Assembly: GCF_900589395.1 (NCBI RefSeq) | Contig: NZ_UUIS01000055.1 | Coordinates: 1 to 64,000, forward strand | Reading direction: 5' to 3' | DNA from: Pseudomonas viridiflava | GTDB taxonomy: Bacteria > Pseudomonadota > Gammaproteobacteria > Pseudomonadales > Pseudomonadaceae | Length of the DNA: 64,000 nucleotides | In this document: positions 16,901 through 23,831 of the stretch, one piece after another | Layout of the letters: every line of letters starts with the position of its first letter | Position numbering within the stretch: position 1 is the stretch's first letter | The notes under the pieces: generated by a model | The model's input: the letters and a program-made list of their open reading frames with translations, nothing else | What the model was told of the DNA's origin: nothing | The model's database searches: none | Position numbers and translations under genes: made by a program

Positions 16901-18407
16901 CCTCGGCGTCACGCACCTCGCTCAGGTCGCCGGCTGCATCGTAGGCATAGCGGCTGAGCACATCGCGCTGGCCGTCCGTATACAGGCGTTCGATATGGCT
17001 GACCCGTTGTGGCCATTGCGCGCTGTAGCCCAGCTCGACCTGCACCGCTTGGTCTTCATCGTGCAGGCGCTGCAGGCGGCCATGCTCGTCGTACACCAGG
17101 TGGATGCGGTTATCGTTGCGGTCGCCCTGTTGGGTCAGGCGCAGGTGCCGGGCGTCGTGGGGGCTGGGCTCGAACAGGCGGTACAGGCCGTCGTCGCTCT
17201 CGATCAGCAACTGGCCATTGCTGTGCCGGCGTACGACCAGGCCTTCGCCGGCACTGAACACCGCGCCACCCAAGGGGATGCTGCCCATGTCGATGCGCCG
17301 GCCCTGTTCGTCGACATACAGCAGCGACTCGCCGCCGTCGGCATGCGCTTCAAGCGTCACGCTCACTTCCCAGCCCACGCTCCAGCCGGCGCCGAACAGA
17401 CCGTCACGGCGCTCGTCACGGCTGTTGTAGACGCGCTGCCAGTCAATGGGCAGCAAGGCCGGCACGACAAAGTCCAGCTCCATCGCCTCGCCCAGCACCT
17501 TGGCGCCAGTAGGCGCATGCACCGGGTTGGGCGAGCCGACAATGGCCTGGGTGAGGGCATTGGTGGCCTGGCCGACGACAAACGCATTGACGCCCCCGAG
17601 CAGCATGCACGGCAGATTGCTGAGGAACTTGCCCTTGCTGCCCTTGAGCATCAACAGGGCGGTCACCGCCAGGCCCACGCCCGGGGTCTTGCCGCTGCGA
17701 ATCTCGCGCACGGTCAGCGTGCCGCCGCCGATGCGCACATTCGACGAAATCGGCCCGGACGACACCACCACGGCCTCGCAGGTGCTACGGTCGCCGCTGC
17801 GCACCGCCGGCTGGCTGTTGATGGTGACCTTGTCCGAGCCTTCGGCCAGGTATTGCGGCGGCATCGGCGGGTGCTTGGCGCACAGCACCAGGTCCTCGGG
17901 CAGCGGCTGCGCCCCTGGTGCCGGCATGGCCACCGTAGGCCGCCACATCTGCGAAAAGAAGCCCTTGGCGATGTCGAGGTAACTGGCTTCGGCGTCGTCC
18001 GAGCCTTCCTGGTCACTGGGCGCTGCACCGGGCGGCACCCAGCCGGCGGCGCGCGCGGCCGGACGGCTGTTGGTCAGGGTGTCGAGCGAGCCGGTGCTGA
18101 TGGTGGCCTGGACGGTGGGCGGGAACAGGCTGTTGCCGATGCCCTCGCATAATCGCGACAGCCCGGTGTCGGCACCGGTCTTGGCCATCACCACGCCGAC
18201 CACCAGCCCGACCACCGCCCCCAGCAGGCAGGCGCCCAGCCCGCCGGTGGCGACCGTGATACCGGTGGCCGCCACCACGGCGGCGGTGGCCAGTGCGCCA
18301 ATCGCCACGCTGGCGGCGACCTCCAGCACGCCGCCGACAATGTCGGCCAGCATCGAGGTGTGTTCGAGTCCATCGCCCAGCCGGGCAGCCCAGATCGCGT
18401 CAGACAT
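13992..18407 (-). CDS. rhs: PAAR-Rhs polymorphic T6SS effector 1 (unrecognised C-terminal toxin)
   Basis: The protein has 1471 residues. The N-terminus (about 20-75) has Ala/Gly-rich transmembrane helices of the type bound by Eag chaperones. A PAAR-like region follows (about 95-250, with SDKVTINSQPAVRSGDRSTCE). Then comes the YD-repeat Rhs shell, and the autoproteolysis-type core end (GLHYNTLRFFDPDIGRFTTP, then NPLVWADPLGLS) at about 1300-1336. The last 134 residues are the toxin tip. They contain RYYKYHGVDNRTGRKVSWLA and later VPKGTWISEGTAAPQGPG, a layout faintly like NAD-using (ADP-ribosyltransferase or NADase) toxins, but I cannot assign a family. A coupled 86-residue gene follows. The shell is nearly the same as Rhs2 while the tip is unrelated, as expected for tip exchange. 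Confidence 0.93.
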   Translation of the reverse strand: MSDAIWAARLGDGLEHTSMLADIVGGVLEVAASVAIGALATAAVVAATGITVATGGLGACLLGAVVGLVVGVVMAKTGADTGLSRLCEGIGNSLFPPTVQATISTGSLDTLTNSRPAARAAGWVPPGAAPSDQEGSDDAEASYLDIAKGFFSQMWRPTVAMPAPGAQPLPEDLVLCAKHPPMPPQYLAEGSDKVTINSQPAVRSGDRSTCEAVVVSSGPISSNVRIGGGTLTVREIRSGKTPGVGLAVTALLMLKGSKGKFLSNLPCMLLGGVNAFVVGQATNALTQAIVGSPNPVHAPTGAKVLGEAMELDFVVPALLPIDWQRVYNSRDERRDGLFGAGWSVGWEVSVTLEAHADGGESLLYVDEQGRRIDMGSIPLGGAVFSAGEGLVVRRHSNGQLLIESDDGLYRLFEPSPHDARHLRLTQQGDRNDNRIHLVYDEHGRLQRLHDEDQAVQVELGYSAQWPQRVSHIERLYTDGQRDVLSRYAYDAAGDLSEVRDAEDQVRRRFAYDAGRRMVEHQLPSGLRCFYAWALVEDREWRVVRHWTDDGDEYGFDYDLEAGRTTVRDGLGRTSERRWNAQHQVTEYRDNLGQTWCFEWDDERQLLGATDPQGGQYRFDYDESGNLSASLDPLGRRTTTVWLEHWALPQAETDAAGNTWQFHYDARGNCIRETDPLGQVTRYRYDAHGQTVEIIDAADKRQQLRWNRFGQLIQRSDCSGYPTDYAYDRHGNLTCITDALGERSLYQHDAQGRLLAHELPDGRREQYLRDAHGQLIGHTDAAGHTTRYRYDRRGQVRQRIDAQGRQVQFEYDAYARLLALSNENGERYRFAWDAGDRLVEQQGLDGGRRRYAYDARDQLTRVEHLPAPLATAVATLVEPPAAPIIHELQHDAAGRLTTKITGNGRTDYQYDALDNLTAVSFTDPAGERQQLDFAYDALGQLREERSAAGRLAHRHDELGNLVQTCLPDGRWLNRLYYGSGHLHQLNLDGQVISDFERDRLHREVLRTQGQISTRSQYDRSGRLRSRLRRPTGQPAALPGLGETDYQFDQIDNLVARIRRDRQPPGDGRQLLGHDSTGRIIASQDSLTGQSETFAYDAAANLLDGPQNGGLVRHNRLLVWQDKRYRYDGFGRLIEKRSTRHGVQRFAYDAEHRLIEVRNANGHRVCMQYDPLGRRIAKVERHASGLVLCETRFVWDGMRLLQEHKNHLTSLYLYTQGSFEPLARVDGSGSQQQVRYYHNDLNGLPEQLTDSDGQAVWQAQYQVWGNTVRETRAAHYVEEQNLRFQGQYLDRETGLHYNTLRFFDPDIGRFTTPDPIGLAGGLNLYAYAPNPLVWADPLGLSKCGTASGKRPPGPVHDQRTTDSFTGGVYKNRQLTRNERYYKYHGVDNRTGRKVSWLANKKFGTEDQLRKDLAIDRAWNIKITKVSEFEVPKGTWISEGTAAPQGPGYPGGAYQGVVTNLPRAWVINTKGVPW

Positions 18408-18809
18408 GGCGGCGGCTCATCAAGGCGCTGCAAAACTTGTGGGCGGCGGCTTGCCGGTGATGACGGCGGTACAGGTCCAGCAGGCTGAAACGTCGAGATC
18501 GACCCAATTGAGTGGCCATCCATTCTGGCAGGCTGAGTGTGGCTGTAGAAGTCGCGGCACCTTACCGCAAGTCGGGGTACTGCACCTGATTTACCACGCC
18601 AGGTCGCCGCTTTTTGACTGCCGGAAACAGAACGTGGTTCTCCTCAAACACAAAATAACCTACTGATTTTTCAGGATATGAATTCACCGCTTGTAGGAGC
18701 GCGCTTGCCCGCGACCGAGTGCGCAGCGCTCGTAAAAATTGTGTAGGCGCTGAAAATTTACGACTGCTAACGCAGCCGGTCGCGGGCAAGCGCGCTCCTA
18801 CACACCCCC
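18408..18809. other. 402-base gap with a REPIN-like element
   Basis: This separates the last small gene of the immunity array from rhs1. Positions 18693-18801 are the first REPIN-like repeat. In 18408-18692 I see no coding frame, no strong ribosome site for rhs1 and no clear promoter; a remnant cannot be excluded. Confidence 0.6.
18693..18801. repeat. REPIN-like palindromic element, copy 1
   Basis: A 109-bp element. Arms of about 25 bp (GTAGGAGCGCGCTTGCCCGC and its complement) enclose an inner block reading GTGTAGGCGCTGAAAATTTA and CTGCTAACGCAG. The arms resemble paired REP sequences of pseudomonads. Four more copies lie at 28690, 30850, 38836 and 60146. The inner block is in the same orientation as in copies 2 and 5. 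Confidence 0.85.
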
Positions 18810-19424
18810 CTAACCTTGCAGCAGCGCAAGGTCGAACGCCTTGTTTTTGACAATCGCCCGGCGCGTCCTGAGGGTTTCCATCAGCCCTGAGGCCAGCAGG
18901 TCCGGATTGCACGCGGCAGCACAATGAATGAACACGGCGGGGTAGCTGTAATCCCCCGGCGCCTCCAGCACATGGGCCAGGGTGGACTCATCCGGAAAAA
19001 TGCACCCGGTGATCAGCGGGATGTAGTGGTTTTCCAGCACGCCCTTGATGTGCTCGCACACCTGCGCCGTGGCGCTGGCGGGCGGGATGGGAATCACGCC
19101 GTCAATGCGCGGGCTGAATTTCTTGTCCTGCCTGCCGCTGGTGCAGAAGGAAAAACACCCTGGGTTGCCCGCATTCAGGTTGCTGCGGTAGGGCGCGTTG
19201 ATGCCTTGCATGCGCTCGAACACCGGACCACCCGTGACCATGCCACTCAAGTAATAGGCCCGCGAGTTGATCGAATAGAGAAAATACAGCTCGGCCACCA
19301 CGACCTTGTTCAGGCGAAACTTCAGGTGGAATTTGGAAGCACTCATGGGCAGCGCCGAGCATTTCAGGGTTTTGAGCATGCTGTTCAGGGCGGTCTGGAA
19401 GGCGAGCTTGTCGTCGGCGAACAT
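18810..19424 (-). CDS. Unrecognised protein of the inter-Rhs array
   Basis: The protein has 204 residues starting at ATG 19424; the longer frame to 19559 lies inside the preceding gene. It has no signal peptide and no membrane segment. Mixed alpha/beta composition is seen, with KFHLKFRLNKVVVAELYFLY near the N-terminus and ADDKLAFQTALNSMLKTLKC at the start. I recognise no family. It is the last of eight small same-strand genes between the two rhs genes, so an orphan immunity or accessory role is the simplest guess. G+C content is below that of the Tss genes. Confidence 0.65.
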   Translation of the reverse strand: MFADDKLAFQTALNSMLKTLKCSALPMSASKFHLKFRLNKVVVAELYFLYSINSRAYYLSGMVTGGPVFERMQGINAPYRSNLNAGNPGCFSFCTSGRQDKKFSPRIDGVIPIPPASATAQVCEHIKGVLENHYIPLITGCIFPDESTLAHVLEAPGDYSYPAVFIHCAAACNPDLLASGLMETLRTRRAIVKNKAFDLALLQG

Positions 19425-19482
19425 GATTTTCCGGGTCCGGGTGATTGGGCAATGAGGGGGCGTTGCGATTGCGCAACAGACC

Positions 19483-19785
19483 CTAGTCACCGGCGAATGC
19501 AATCTCTGCCAGATCAACGTCGCCAAGCAGAGCCAGCACATTCTCCAGCGCCTGGGCATGCTCTGCAGGCAGGCGGGTTTTCTCTGATTCGAGCGCCGTC
19601 ACAAGCCTGAGAATCTCATCGTTCCTGAATGAACAGTCGGTCAGGTAATAGTCCTTCAAATGATAAAGAATGGATGTTTTCCTGATCCTCACGTCGTTCC
19701 TGAACAGGGCTTGATGAAGACCCTCCGGGAATTCGGCCCTCGACGTGGTGCCGTCGGTTTTACGAATCATGATATCCAGCGCCAT
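19483..19785 (-). CDS. Orphan paralogue of the Rhs2 immunity protein
   Basis: The protein has 100 residues and aligns without gaps to the protein at 23529-23831, with 68 of 100 positions identical (shared LKDYYLTDCSFR and EFPEGLHQ). That paralogue sits directly after the Rhs2 toxin tip; this one follows a zinc-ribbon gene by three bases and has no toxin next to it. It is best read as an orphan immunity gene kept after its toxin tip was lost or replaced. It has no signal peptide, so it would act in the cytoplasm. Confidence 0.75.
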   Translation of the reverse strand: MALDIMIRKTDGTTSRAEFPEGLHQALFRNDVRIRKTSILYHLKDYYLTDCSFRNDEILRLVTALESEKTRLPAEHAQALENVLALLGDVDLAEIAFAGD

Positions 19786-19788
19786 CGT

Positions 19789-20313
19789 TCAACCTCGTAC
19801 CTGTTCGGTTCCCGTGTCCATCGCTTCCTGTTCGACCCTGGCTTCGTAATCTTCAGGATGCTGCTCCAGCGGCGCCGGTGCCCATGCTGTGTGCGTTTTT
19901 TCATAGCAGGCCGCACGGTAGGCGTAGCGGGCAACTATTTGGCTGATCTCACGTTGTAGAGCCGCTTCGTGATACCACTGGCTGCCGCACTCGCCGCAAC
20001 CCAGAAAGGCAGGCGTATCAGCAATCCACTCGACCCACCCGGAACACTGCGCAACAGGGCACCGGTAGGCACCCGATTGCTCCTGCGGCGACACCTGAAT
20101 GTCGCGACTGTCCACATACTGCGTAGAAGTGCCGCAATAAGGGCACTCGATCATCATGAATGGCTGCCCTTTATCCTTCATTGCCTTAACGAATACCTGC
20201 TGTTGTTCGTCAAGGTTGAAGACGTGCCTGCACACTTGGCAGCGTGCACGTTCAAGGGTGTTCATAAGGCGTTCATCCGGTTTGAGTGTGCCTTTGGTCT
20301 GCGGCTTTTGCAC
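19789..20313 (-). CDS. Zinc-ribbon protein in the inter-Rhs array
   Basis: The protein has 174 residues. I choose GTG 20313, which has a perfect AGGAGG 7 bases upstream, over the TTG at 20352. Four Cys pairs (CQVCRHVF, CPYCGTS, the pair in CPVAQC, CGECGSQW) predict two zinc ribbons. The sequence between is polar, and the C-terminal 50 residues are helical and acidic. No nuclease or polymerase motif is visible. The ribbons could bind nucleic acid or simply hold the fold. It is followed 3 bases later by the orphan immunity paralogue. Function is unknown. Confidence 0.65.
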   Translation of the reverse strand: MQKPQTKGTLKPDERLMNTLERARCQVCRHVFNLDEQQQVFVKAMKDKGQPFMMIECPYCGTSTQYVDSRDIQVSPQEQSGAYRCPVAQCSGWVEWIADTPAFLGCGECGSQWYHEAALQREISQIVARYAYRAACYEKTHTAWAPAPLEQHPEDYEARVEQEAMDTGTEQVRG

Positions 20314-20375
20314 GGGGTTCCCTCCTTGTATTTCAATCGCTCTTTTCGTCAAGGCAGGCGATCAGCCCGGCCCCA

Positions 20376-20966
20376 TCAGCACGACTGTTGAAGGGTGAGA
20401 TAAGAGTGGTCATGCGCGTTGAAAAAAACGTAGGCCTGTGAGGTGTCATGACTCAGCCCGCTGACATCCAGTTGCCCGACAAACACCAGGGGTTTGCCCT
20501 GGTCAATAGGCCAGGCAGGCGCCTGTAGCCACTTGGGCGGTGTTTTCAGGTAGCGAAATTCATGTTTGATCCTGTCTTTGAGCCAGGCCTGTAGCGCCTT
20601 GGGCTTTTGCGACGGCGCACTGTCCAGAAGGGTCGACAGATAATCAGCCGACAGGCTCAGCCATTTTGGCTGGACGCTGAGCAGCAGATTGAATAAATCC
20701 TCATACTTCTGGCTGCGTTCATGCTCGACAGAGCGGCTGTTCAAGAACCCGGACAGCAGGACTTGAGTGTTGAAGACAGACGCGATATCGGTGTAATCCT
20801 GCTCGCTTAAAAACGTATGCAAGTCAGGCGCTTCGACATAGGCCGGAAGCGCAAATGGCTCTTTGAGGACTGTCAGTAATGTGGGCGTTTCTGCCAAGTG
20901 GTGCGCGAACGCTGCAGGCGTTATCGACCCTTCTACGAATGCCTGTATGAGGCTCAGCGGTGGCAT
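20376..20966 (-). CDS. Unrecognised array protein, immunity-like
   Basis: The protein has 196 residues, soluble, with a helical N-terminal two-thirds. The C-terminal segment reads KPLVFVGQLDVSGL and then AYVFFNAHDHSYLTLQQSC, with beta strands similar in style to SUKH/Imm-type proteins. A DNA fragment resembling its 3' end recurs at 22666-22712. It lies between an Imm11-like gene and the zinc-ribbon gene on the same strand. I infer an immunity or orphan-immunity role from position only. Confidence 0.65.
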   Translation of the reverse strand: MPPLSLIQAFVEGSITPAAFAHHLAETPTLLTVLKEPFALPAYVEAPDLHTFLSEQDYTDIASVFNTQVLLSGFLNSRSVEHERSQKYEDLFNLLLSVQPKWLSLSADYLSTLLDSAPSQKPKALQAWLKDRIKHEFRYLKTPPKWLQAPAWPIDQGKPLVFVGQLDVSGLSHDTSQAYVFFNAHDHSYLTLQQSC

Positions 20967-21041
20967 GGAGGTCTCCTTGAGTGTCCCTTCACCAAGGACG
21001 TAGCTCGGTACCGCGTACGCTTGAATAGCATAGGGAACAAT

Positions 21042-21650
21042 TCAATTCTGAGCGTAGGGAATAAGCTTGCGTTGCAGGCTATAGAAGCTTATTCCGGTTC
21101 CAGTATCGAACCCGCCAGCAATAAGTTTTTCCGCCAACATTTCCGAGACAAGAAGATCCAGGGATTGTGCCTCCCTGGCAATGGCGTGCTGAGTCATGGC
21201 GTCCTCCATCAAGTGGATTTTTTTGAAATAAATAATCGTTCCTTCTTCGTCAGCTTTCGCATCGGATTTTTCAAGGTCGATGGCATTTATTGCATGCGTG
21301 GCATTGAGGATTAAATAGTCAAGTTGCGTCTTGCTGCCTGCCGCATGAATGGCCTTGGGGCGGATAGTTTGAATATCTGCGCTCACCTGTGCGAGAAGAA
21401 ACTCAGCCAGCCGGGCGCTGACCAACGGGATGCCACCCAACAGCCACAAACAATCAAAACGGCTTATTTTTTTCTCTGGATCAGCAAAATAAAGCGTGGG
21501 GATGTCCATGTCGACAGGGTAACGCTTGCCTTGTAACAGCGCGAGGTAATCGAAGTCTGAGCCGGGCGACTCATAAGCCCCTTCTTCATTATCGTAGGCG
21601 CCAATTGATTTTTCTCGGTAGTCGATGGGGGCTTTCCAGGTCAGTGTCAT
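21042..21650 (-). CDS. Imm11-like (DUF1629-type) putative immunity protein
   Basis: The protein has 202 residues. The pattern matches what I know of the Imm11/DUF1629 group. CLWLLGGIPLVSARLAEFLL and IQTIRPKAI are followed by DYLILNATHAINAIDLEKSD, and near the end by SEMLAEKLIAGGFDTGTGIS. That order (a position for an Asp-rich turn, then a C-terminal GxTGxxF-like segment) is typical. The family neutralises diverse polymorphic toxins. No cognate toxin is adjacent; the gene is one of eight between the rhs genes. The assignment is by motif memory, without a search. Confidence 0.6.
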   Translation of the reverse strand: MTLTWKAPIDYREKSIGAYDNEEGAYESPGSDFDYLALLQGKRYPVDMDIPTLYFADPEKKISRFDCLWLLGGIPLVSARLAEFLLAQVSADIQTIRPKAIHAAGSKTQLDYLILNATHAINAIDLEKSDAKADEEGTIIYFKKIHLMEDAMTQHAIAREAQSLDLLVSEMLAEKLIAGGFDTGTGISFYSLQRKLIPYAQN

Positions 21651-21747
21651 GGTGTCTCCTCGATCATCAAGGCGCCTGGCACAGGGGCAGGCTCCTCTGG
21701 AACAGGCGGACAGAAAAGCGGCCGTATCAGCGGCATACCCGACCTGC

Positions 21748-22602
21748 TCAGCTTCTTTTCTTCAGACACTGCTCAACCTCAGGCCGGGTATGCGTGTAGT
21801 GTTTTTTCTGGGGAAAAAAGTCGACCTGCTCCAGGCCGGCAGCCGCCAAGAGTGGATTTAAATTGCCATCCTTCAAATCCCAGAACTTGAAGGCCTTCAA
21901 TGATTTCATCGCGGGAACAAAAGCGACGGAGTCAAGCGAGGAAATAAAGACATGTTCCAGACTTTCCTGTCTGGCCAGCAGGCTGAAATCAGTTAATCCC
22001 TTGCATTTTTCAATGGCCAGACGGCGCAGGTGAGCCAGTCCGTTTATCGCGGAAATGTCGTTCAATTTGCTGCAATGATCAATGCTCAGATAGTCGAGAT
22101 GCTTGAGCCTGTCCAGACCGTCAAGAGTGCTTATCGAGCCTCCGCTGATTCTTAATGTCGTCACGCCGGGCGCATCAAGAAATGAAAGGTTCGTATTCTT
22201 GAGCCCCGTCAGGAGCAGGTCCTTGACGCCAGGCAGTGACAGGGGGGCGATAACATCGCTCGAACGCGTCAAGTAAAGCGTATCCAGTGTGTGCAGCCGA
22301 CCATAGTCCAGCGCTCCGGCGAGGTAGGGCAGGCTCAGCGAGGTCAGGGATCGACACGCATAAAGGGGCGACAGGTCAGTCTTTTTCAGGTTGATGTCAC
22401 TGGCAATATCCAGTGAGAAGACATCATGGTCGTCGGCCAGGGGGCTCAAATCCAGAGGCGTGTCAGACGCACCTGCGGTTTCGTCCTTGAGGACTCTTAT
22501 GCGGTGATGGCCTTTGCTTTTGGCCTGTTTGAAGCCCGACGAAAAGTAGGGGGCAAGAATATCAAAGGTGTCGATTTCTTCATTGTAGATGTGGTTTTTC
22601 AT
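21748..22602 (-). CDS. Leucine-rich-repeat protein in the inter-Rhs array
   Basis: The protein has 284 residues from ATG 22602; the frame opens earlier with a TTG at 22620, which I think is not used. Six to eight degenerate LRR units of about 21-24 residues can be read (LTSLSLPYLAG, LDTLYLTRSS, VKDLLLTGLKN, VTTLRISGGSI, LDYLSIDHCSKL, LRRLAIEKCKGL, LEHVFISSLDS). There is no signal peptide. LRR scaffolds bind proteins, and some Rhs immunity loci encode them. A binding role against a toxin tip is plausible but not shown. Confidence 0.68.
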   Translation of the reverse strand: MKNHIYNEEIDTFDILAPYFSSGFKQAKSKGHHRIRVLKDETAGASDTPLDLSPLADDHDVFSLDIASDINLKKTDLSPLYACRSLTSLSLPYLAGALDYGRLHTLDTLYLTRSSDVIAPLSLPGVKDLLLTGLKNTNLSFLDAPGVTTLRISGGSISTLDGLDRLKHLDYLSIDHCSKLNDISAINGLAHLRRLAIEKCKGLTDFSLLARQESLEHVFISSLDSVAFVPAMKSLKAFKFWDLKDGNLNPLLAAAGLEQVDFFPQKKHYTHTRPEVEQCLKKRS

Positions 22603-22660
22603 CTTCGGATTATCCCGCAATCAGGCTGGCGGCTCGTCAAGACACTGGCCGTCTGGAGGG

Positions 22661-22720
22661 TCGATCAGCACGACTGCTGGTCTTTCAGGTGAGAAAGGGC
22701 ACAGCTTTCTTGATCCATAG
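22661..22720 (-). other. Short fragment resembling the 3' end of the 20376-20966 gene
   Basis: On the minus strand a 17-codon stretch ends in LSHLKDQQSC and TGA. The gene at 20376 ends in SYLTLQQSC and TGA. CAGTCGTGCTGAT and a nearby TCTCACC are shared at the DNA level. The fragment lies in the 148-base gap between two array genes and may be the scar of a lost paralogue. Confidence 0.4.
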
Positions 22721-22750
22721 CGATGACTTTTCATGACAACCGTTTGCCTT

Positions 22751-23467
22751 TCAATTATCCAACGCGCTAGCGTGCTGCCCGCTGTTGTTGTCGGTGGACT
22801 CTTTCGCTTGCGTTATATCGGAGCGAGTGGCGATGAAGGCCAGAAGGGCCTCCTTTTCTGCCGCCTTGAGATGATTGGCATGCAGGGCACAAAGGCGGGC
22901 ATCGTCAAACTCATGGTTCAAGGCATGGATAATGGACAGGTATTGTGGGTAGCCGTATTTATAATCCCAGGTCAGGCCTGTGCCAAAGTTTTTGCGCAGG
23001 TGCGGTGTTTTCATAAGGCGCTCATTCGAGAGTTTACGAATGTCGACCAGGCTCGATGCAAACTGATCAAACAGCGTAATGTCCTTTATCAAGACCTCAA
23101 GGTGGGTATCCTCGTGCGTGGAGAGATCAACGTAGTAATTAGTGTCCTGTGCGCTATTGGCAGGTGTGAAAAGTCTGATATTGCCCCACAGCGTAGCCGG
23201 ATTGACAGCAGGCGGCACAAACAGGCTTGCCCCCAAGGCGTTGACATCAAGTAAATCAATGAATACCAAAATATTCACGGCAATGATATTTTTCGGATAG
23301 CCAGCCGTATTGAGATCACAGGCTATTCTGATTTCAAGGCGGTCCAGCGCCTTTACATAGGCGGCCCGCTTTTTTTGCTCGCTGTACCCAAGGCCTGCAA
23401 GCGTGTCTGCCAAGCCTTGGGAAACTGTTTTTTTCAATGCGGTTTTTAGGGGCTTTAGCGATAGCAT
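22751..23467 (-). CDS. Unrecognised array protein
   Basis: The protein has 238 residues. ATG 23467 has GAGG five bases upstream; the longer frame to 23587 overlaps the Rhs2 immunity gene. It is soluble and mixed alpha/beta. Recognisable phrases are RLEIRIACDLNTAGYPKNII, NYYVDLSTHEDTHLEVLIKD and LTWDYKYGYPQYL. It is the second gene after rhs2 and its A+T content is higher than that of the T6SS core. It could be a second immunity gene for Rhs2 or belong to an older tip. Confidence 0.62.
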   Translation of the reverse strand: MLSLKPLKTALKKTVSQGLADTLAGLGYSEQKKRAAYVKALDRLEIRIACDLNTAGYPKNIIAVNILVFIDLLDVNALGASLFVPPAVNPATLWGNIRLFTPANSAQDTNYYVDLSTHEDTHLEVLIKDITLFDQFASSLVDIRKLSNERLMKTPHLRKNFGTGLTWDYKYGYPQYLSIIHALNHEFDDARLCALHANHLKAAEKEALLAFIATRSDITQAKESTDNNSGQHASALDN

Positions 23468-23528
23468 AGTTGCCTCATTGGACGATGGGTCCAGCCAATA
23501 CGCGCCACCAGCGATCGATGATCGAGCC

Positions 23529-23831
23529 TCAATCACCCGCGAATGAAACCTCTGCCGCATCAACCTCAGTGAGGGCAGTGAGTACATTTTCCAGTGCCTG
23601 CACCTGGTCTTCAGGCAGTCGGGATTTTGCTGATTCGAGAGCCGCTATAAGCTTGGGAATGTCGTCGCCCCTAAATGAACAATCGGTCAGGTAGTAATCT
23701 TTCAGGGGAAAAAGAATGTTGTTTTTCTTGATCTTGACGTCTTTCCTGAACAGTGACTGATGAAGGCCTTCCGGAAACTCATGCCTTGATGTGGCGCCCT
23801 CTCGTTTACGAATGATGATGTCTAAGGCCAT
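23529..23831 (-). CDS. Likely immunity protein for Rhs2
   Basis: The protein has 100 residues. Its ATG at 23831 lies 10 bases inside the 3' end of rhs2, so it is translationally coupled to the toxin. It has no signal peptide and no membrane segment, with a predicted alpha/beta start and a helical C-terminus. A 68%-identical paralogue lies at 19483-19785 without a toxin. I do not recognise the family. If the Rhs2 tip is an RNase, a small acidic protein that blocks its active site would be expected. Confidence 0.78.
   Translation of the reverse strand: MALDIIIRKREGATSRHEFPEGLHQSLFRKDVKIKKNNILFPLKDYYLTDCSFRGDDIPKLIAALESAKSRLPEDQVQALENVLTALTEVDAAEVSFAGD

Noticed and set aside
14052-18152. 1366-residue open frame opposite rhs1
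   Set aside because: It is a shadow of the YD-repeat codon pattern on the other strand. It has a composition rich in Val/Ala/Gly/His/Gln and no domain; a similar frame is open opposite rhs2 for the same reason.
20314-20352. TTG start for the zinc-ribbon protein
   Set aside because: GTG at 20313 has an ideal AGGAGG at correct spacing, which lies within this extension.
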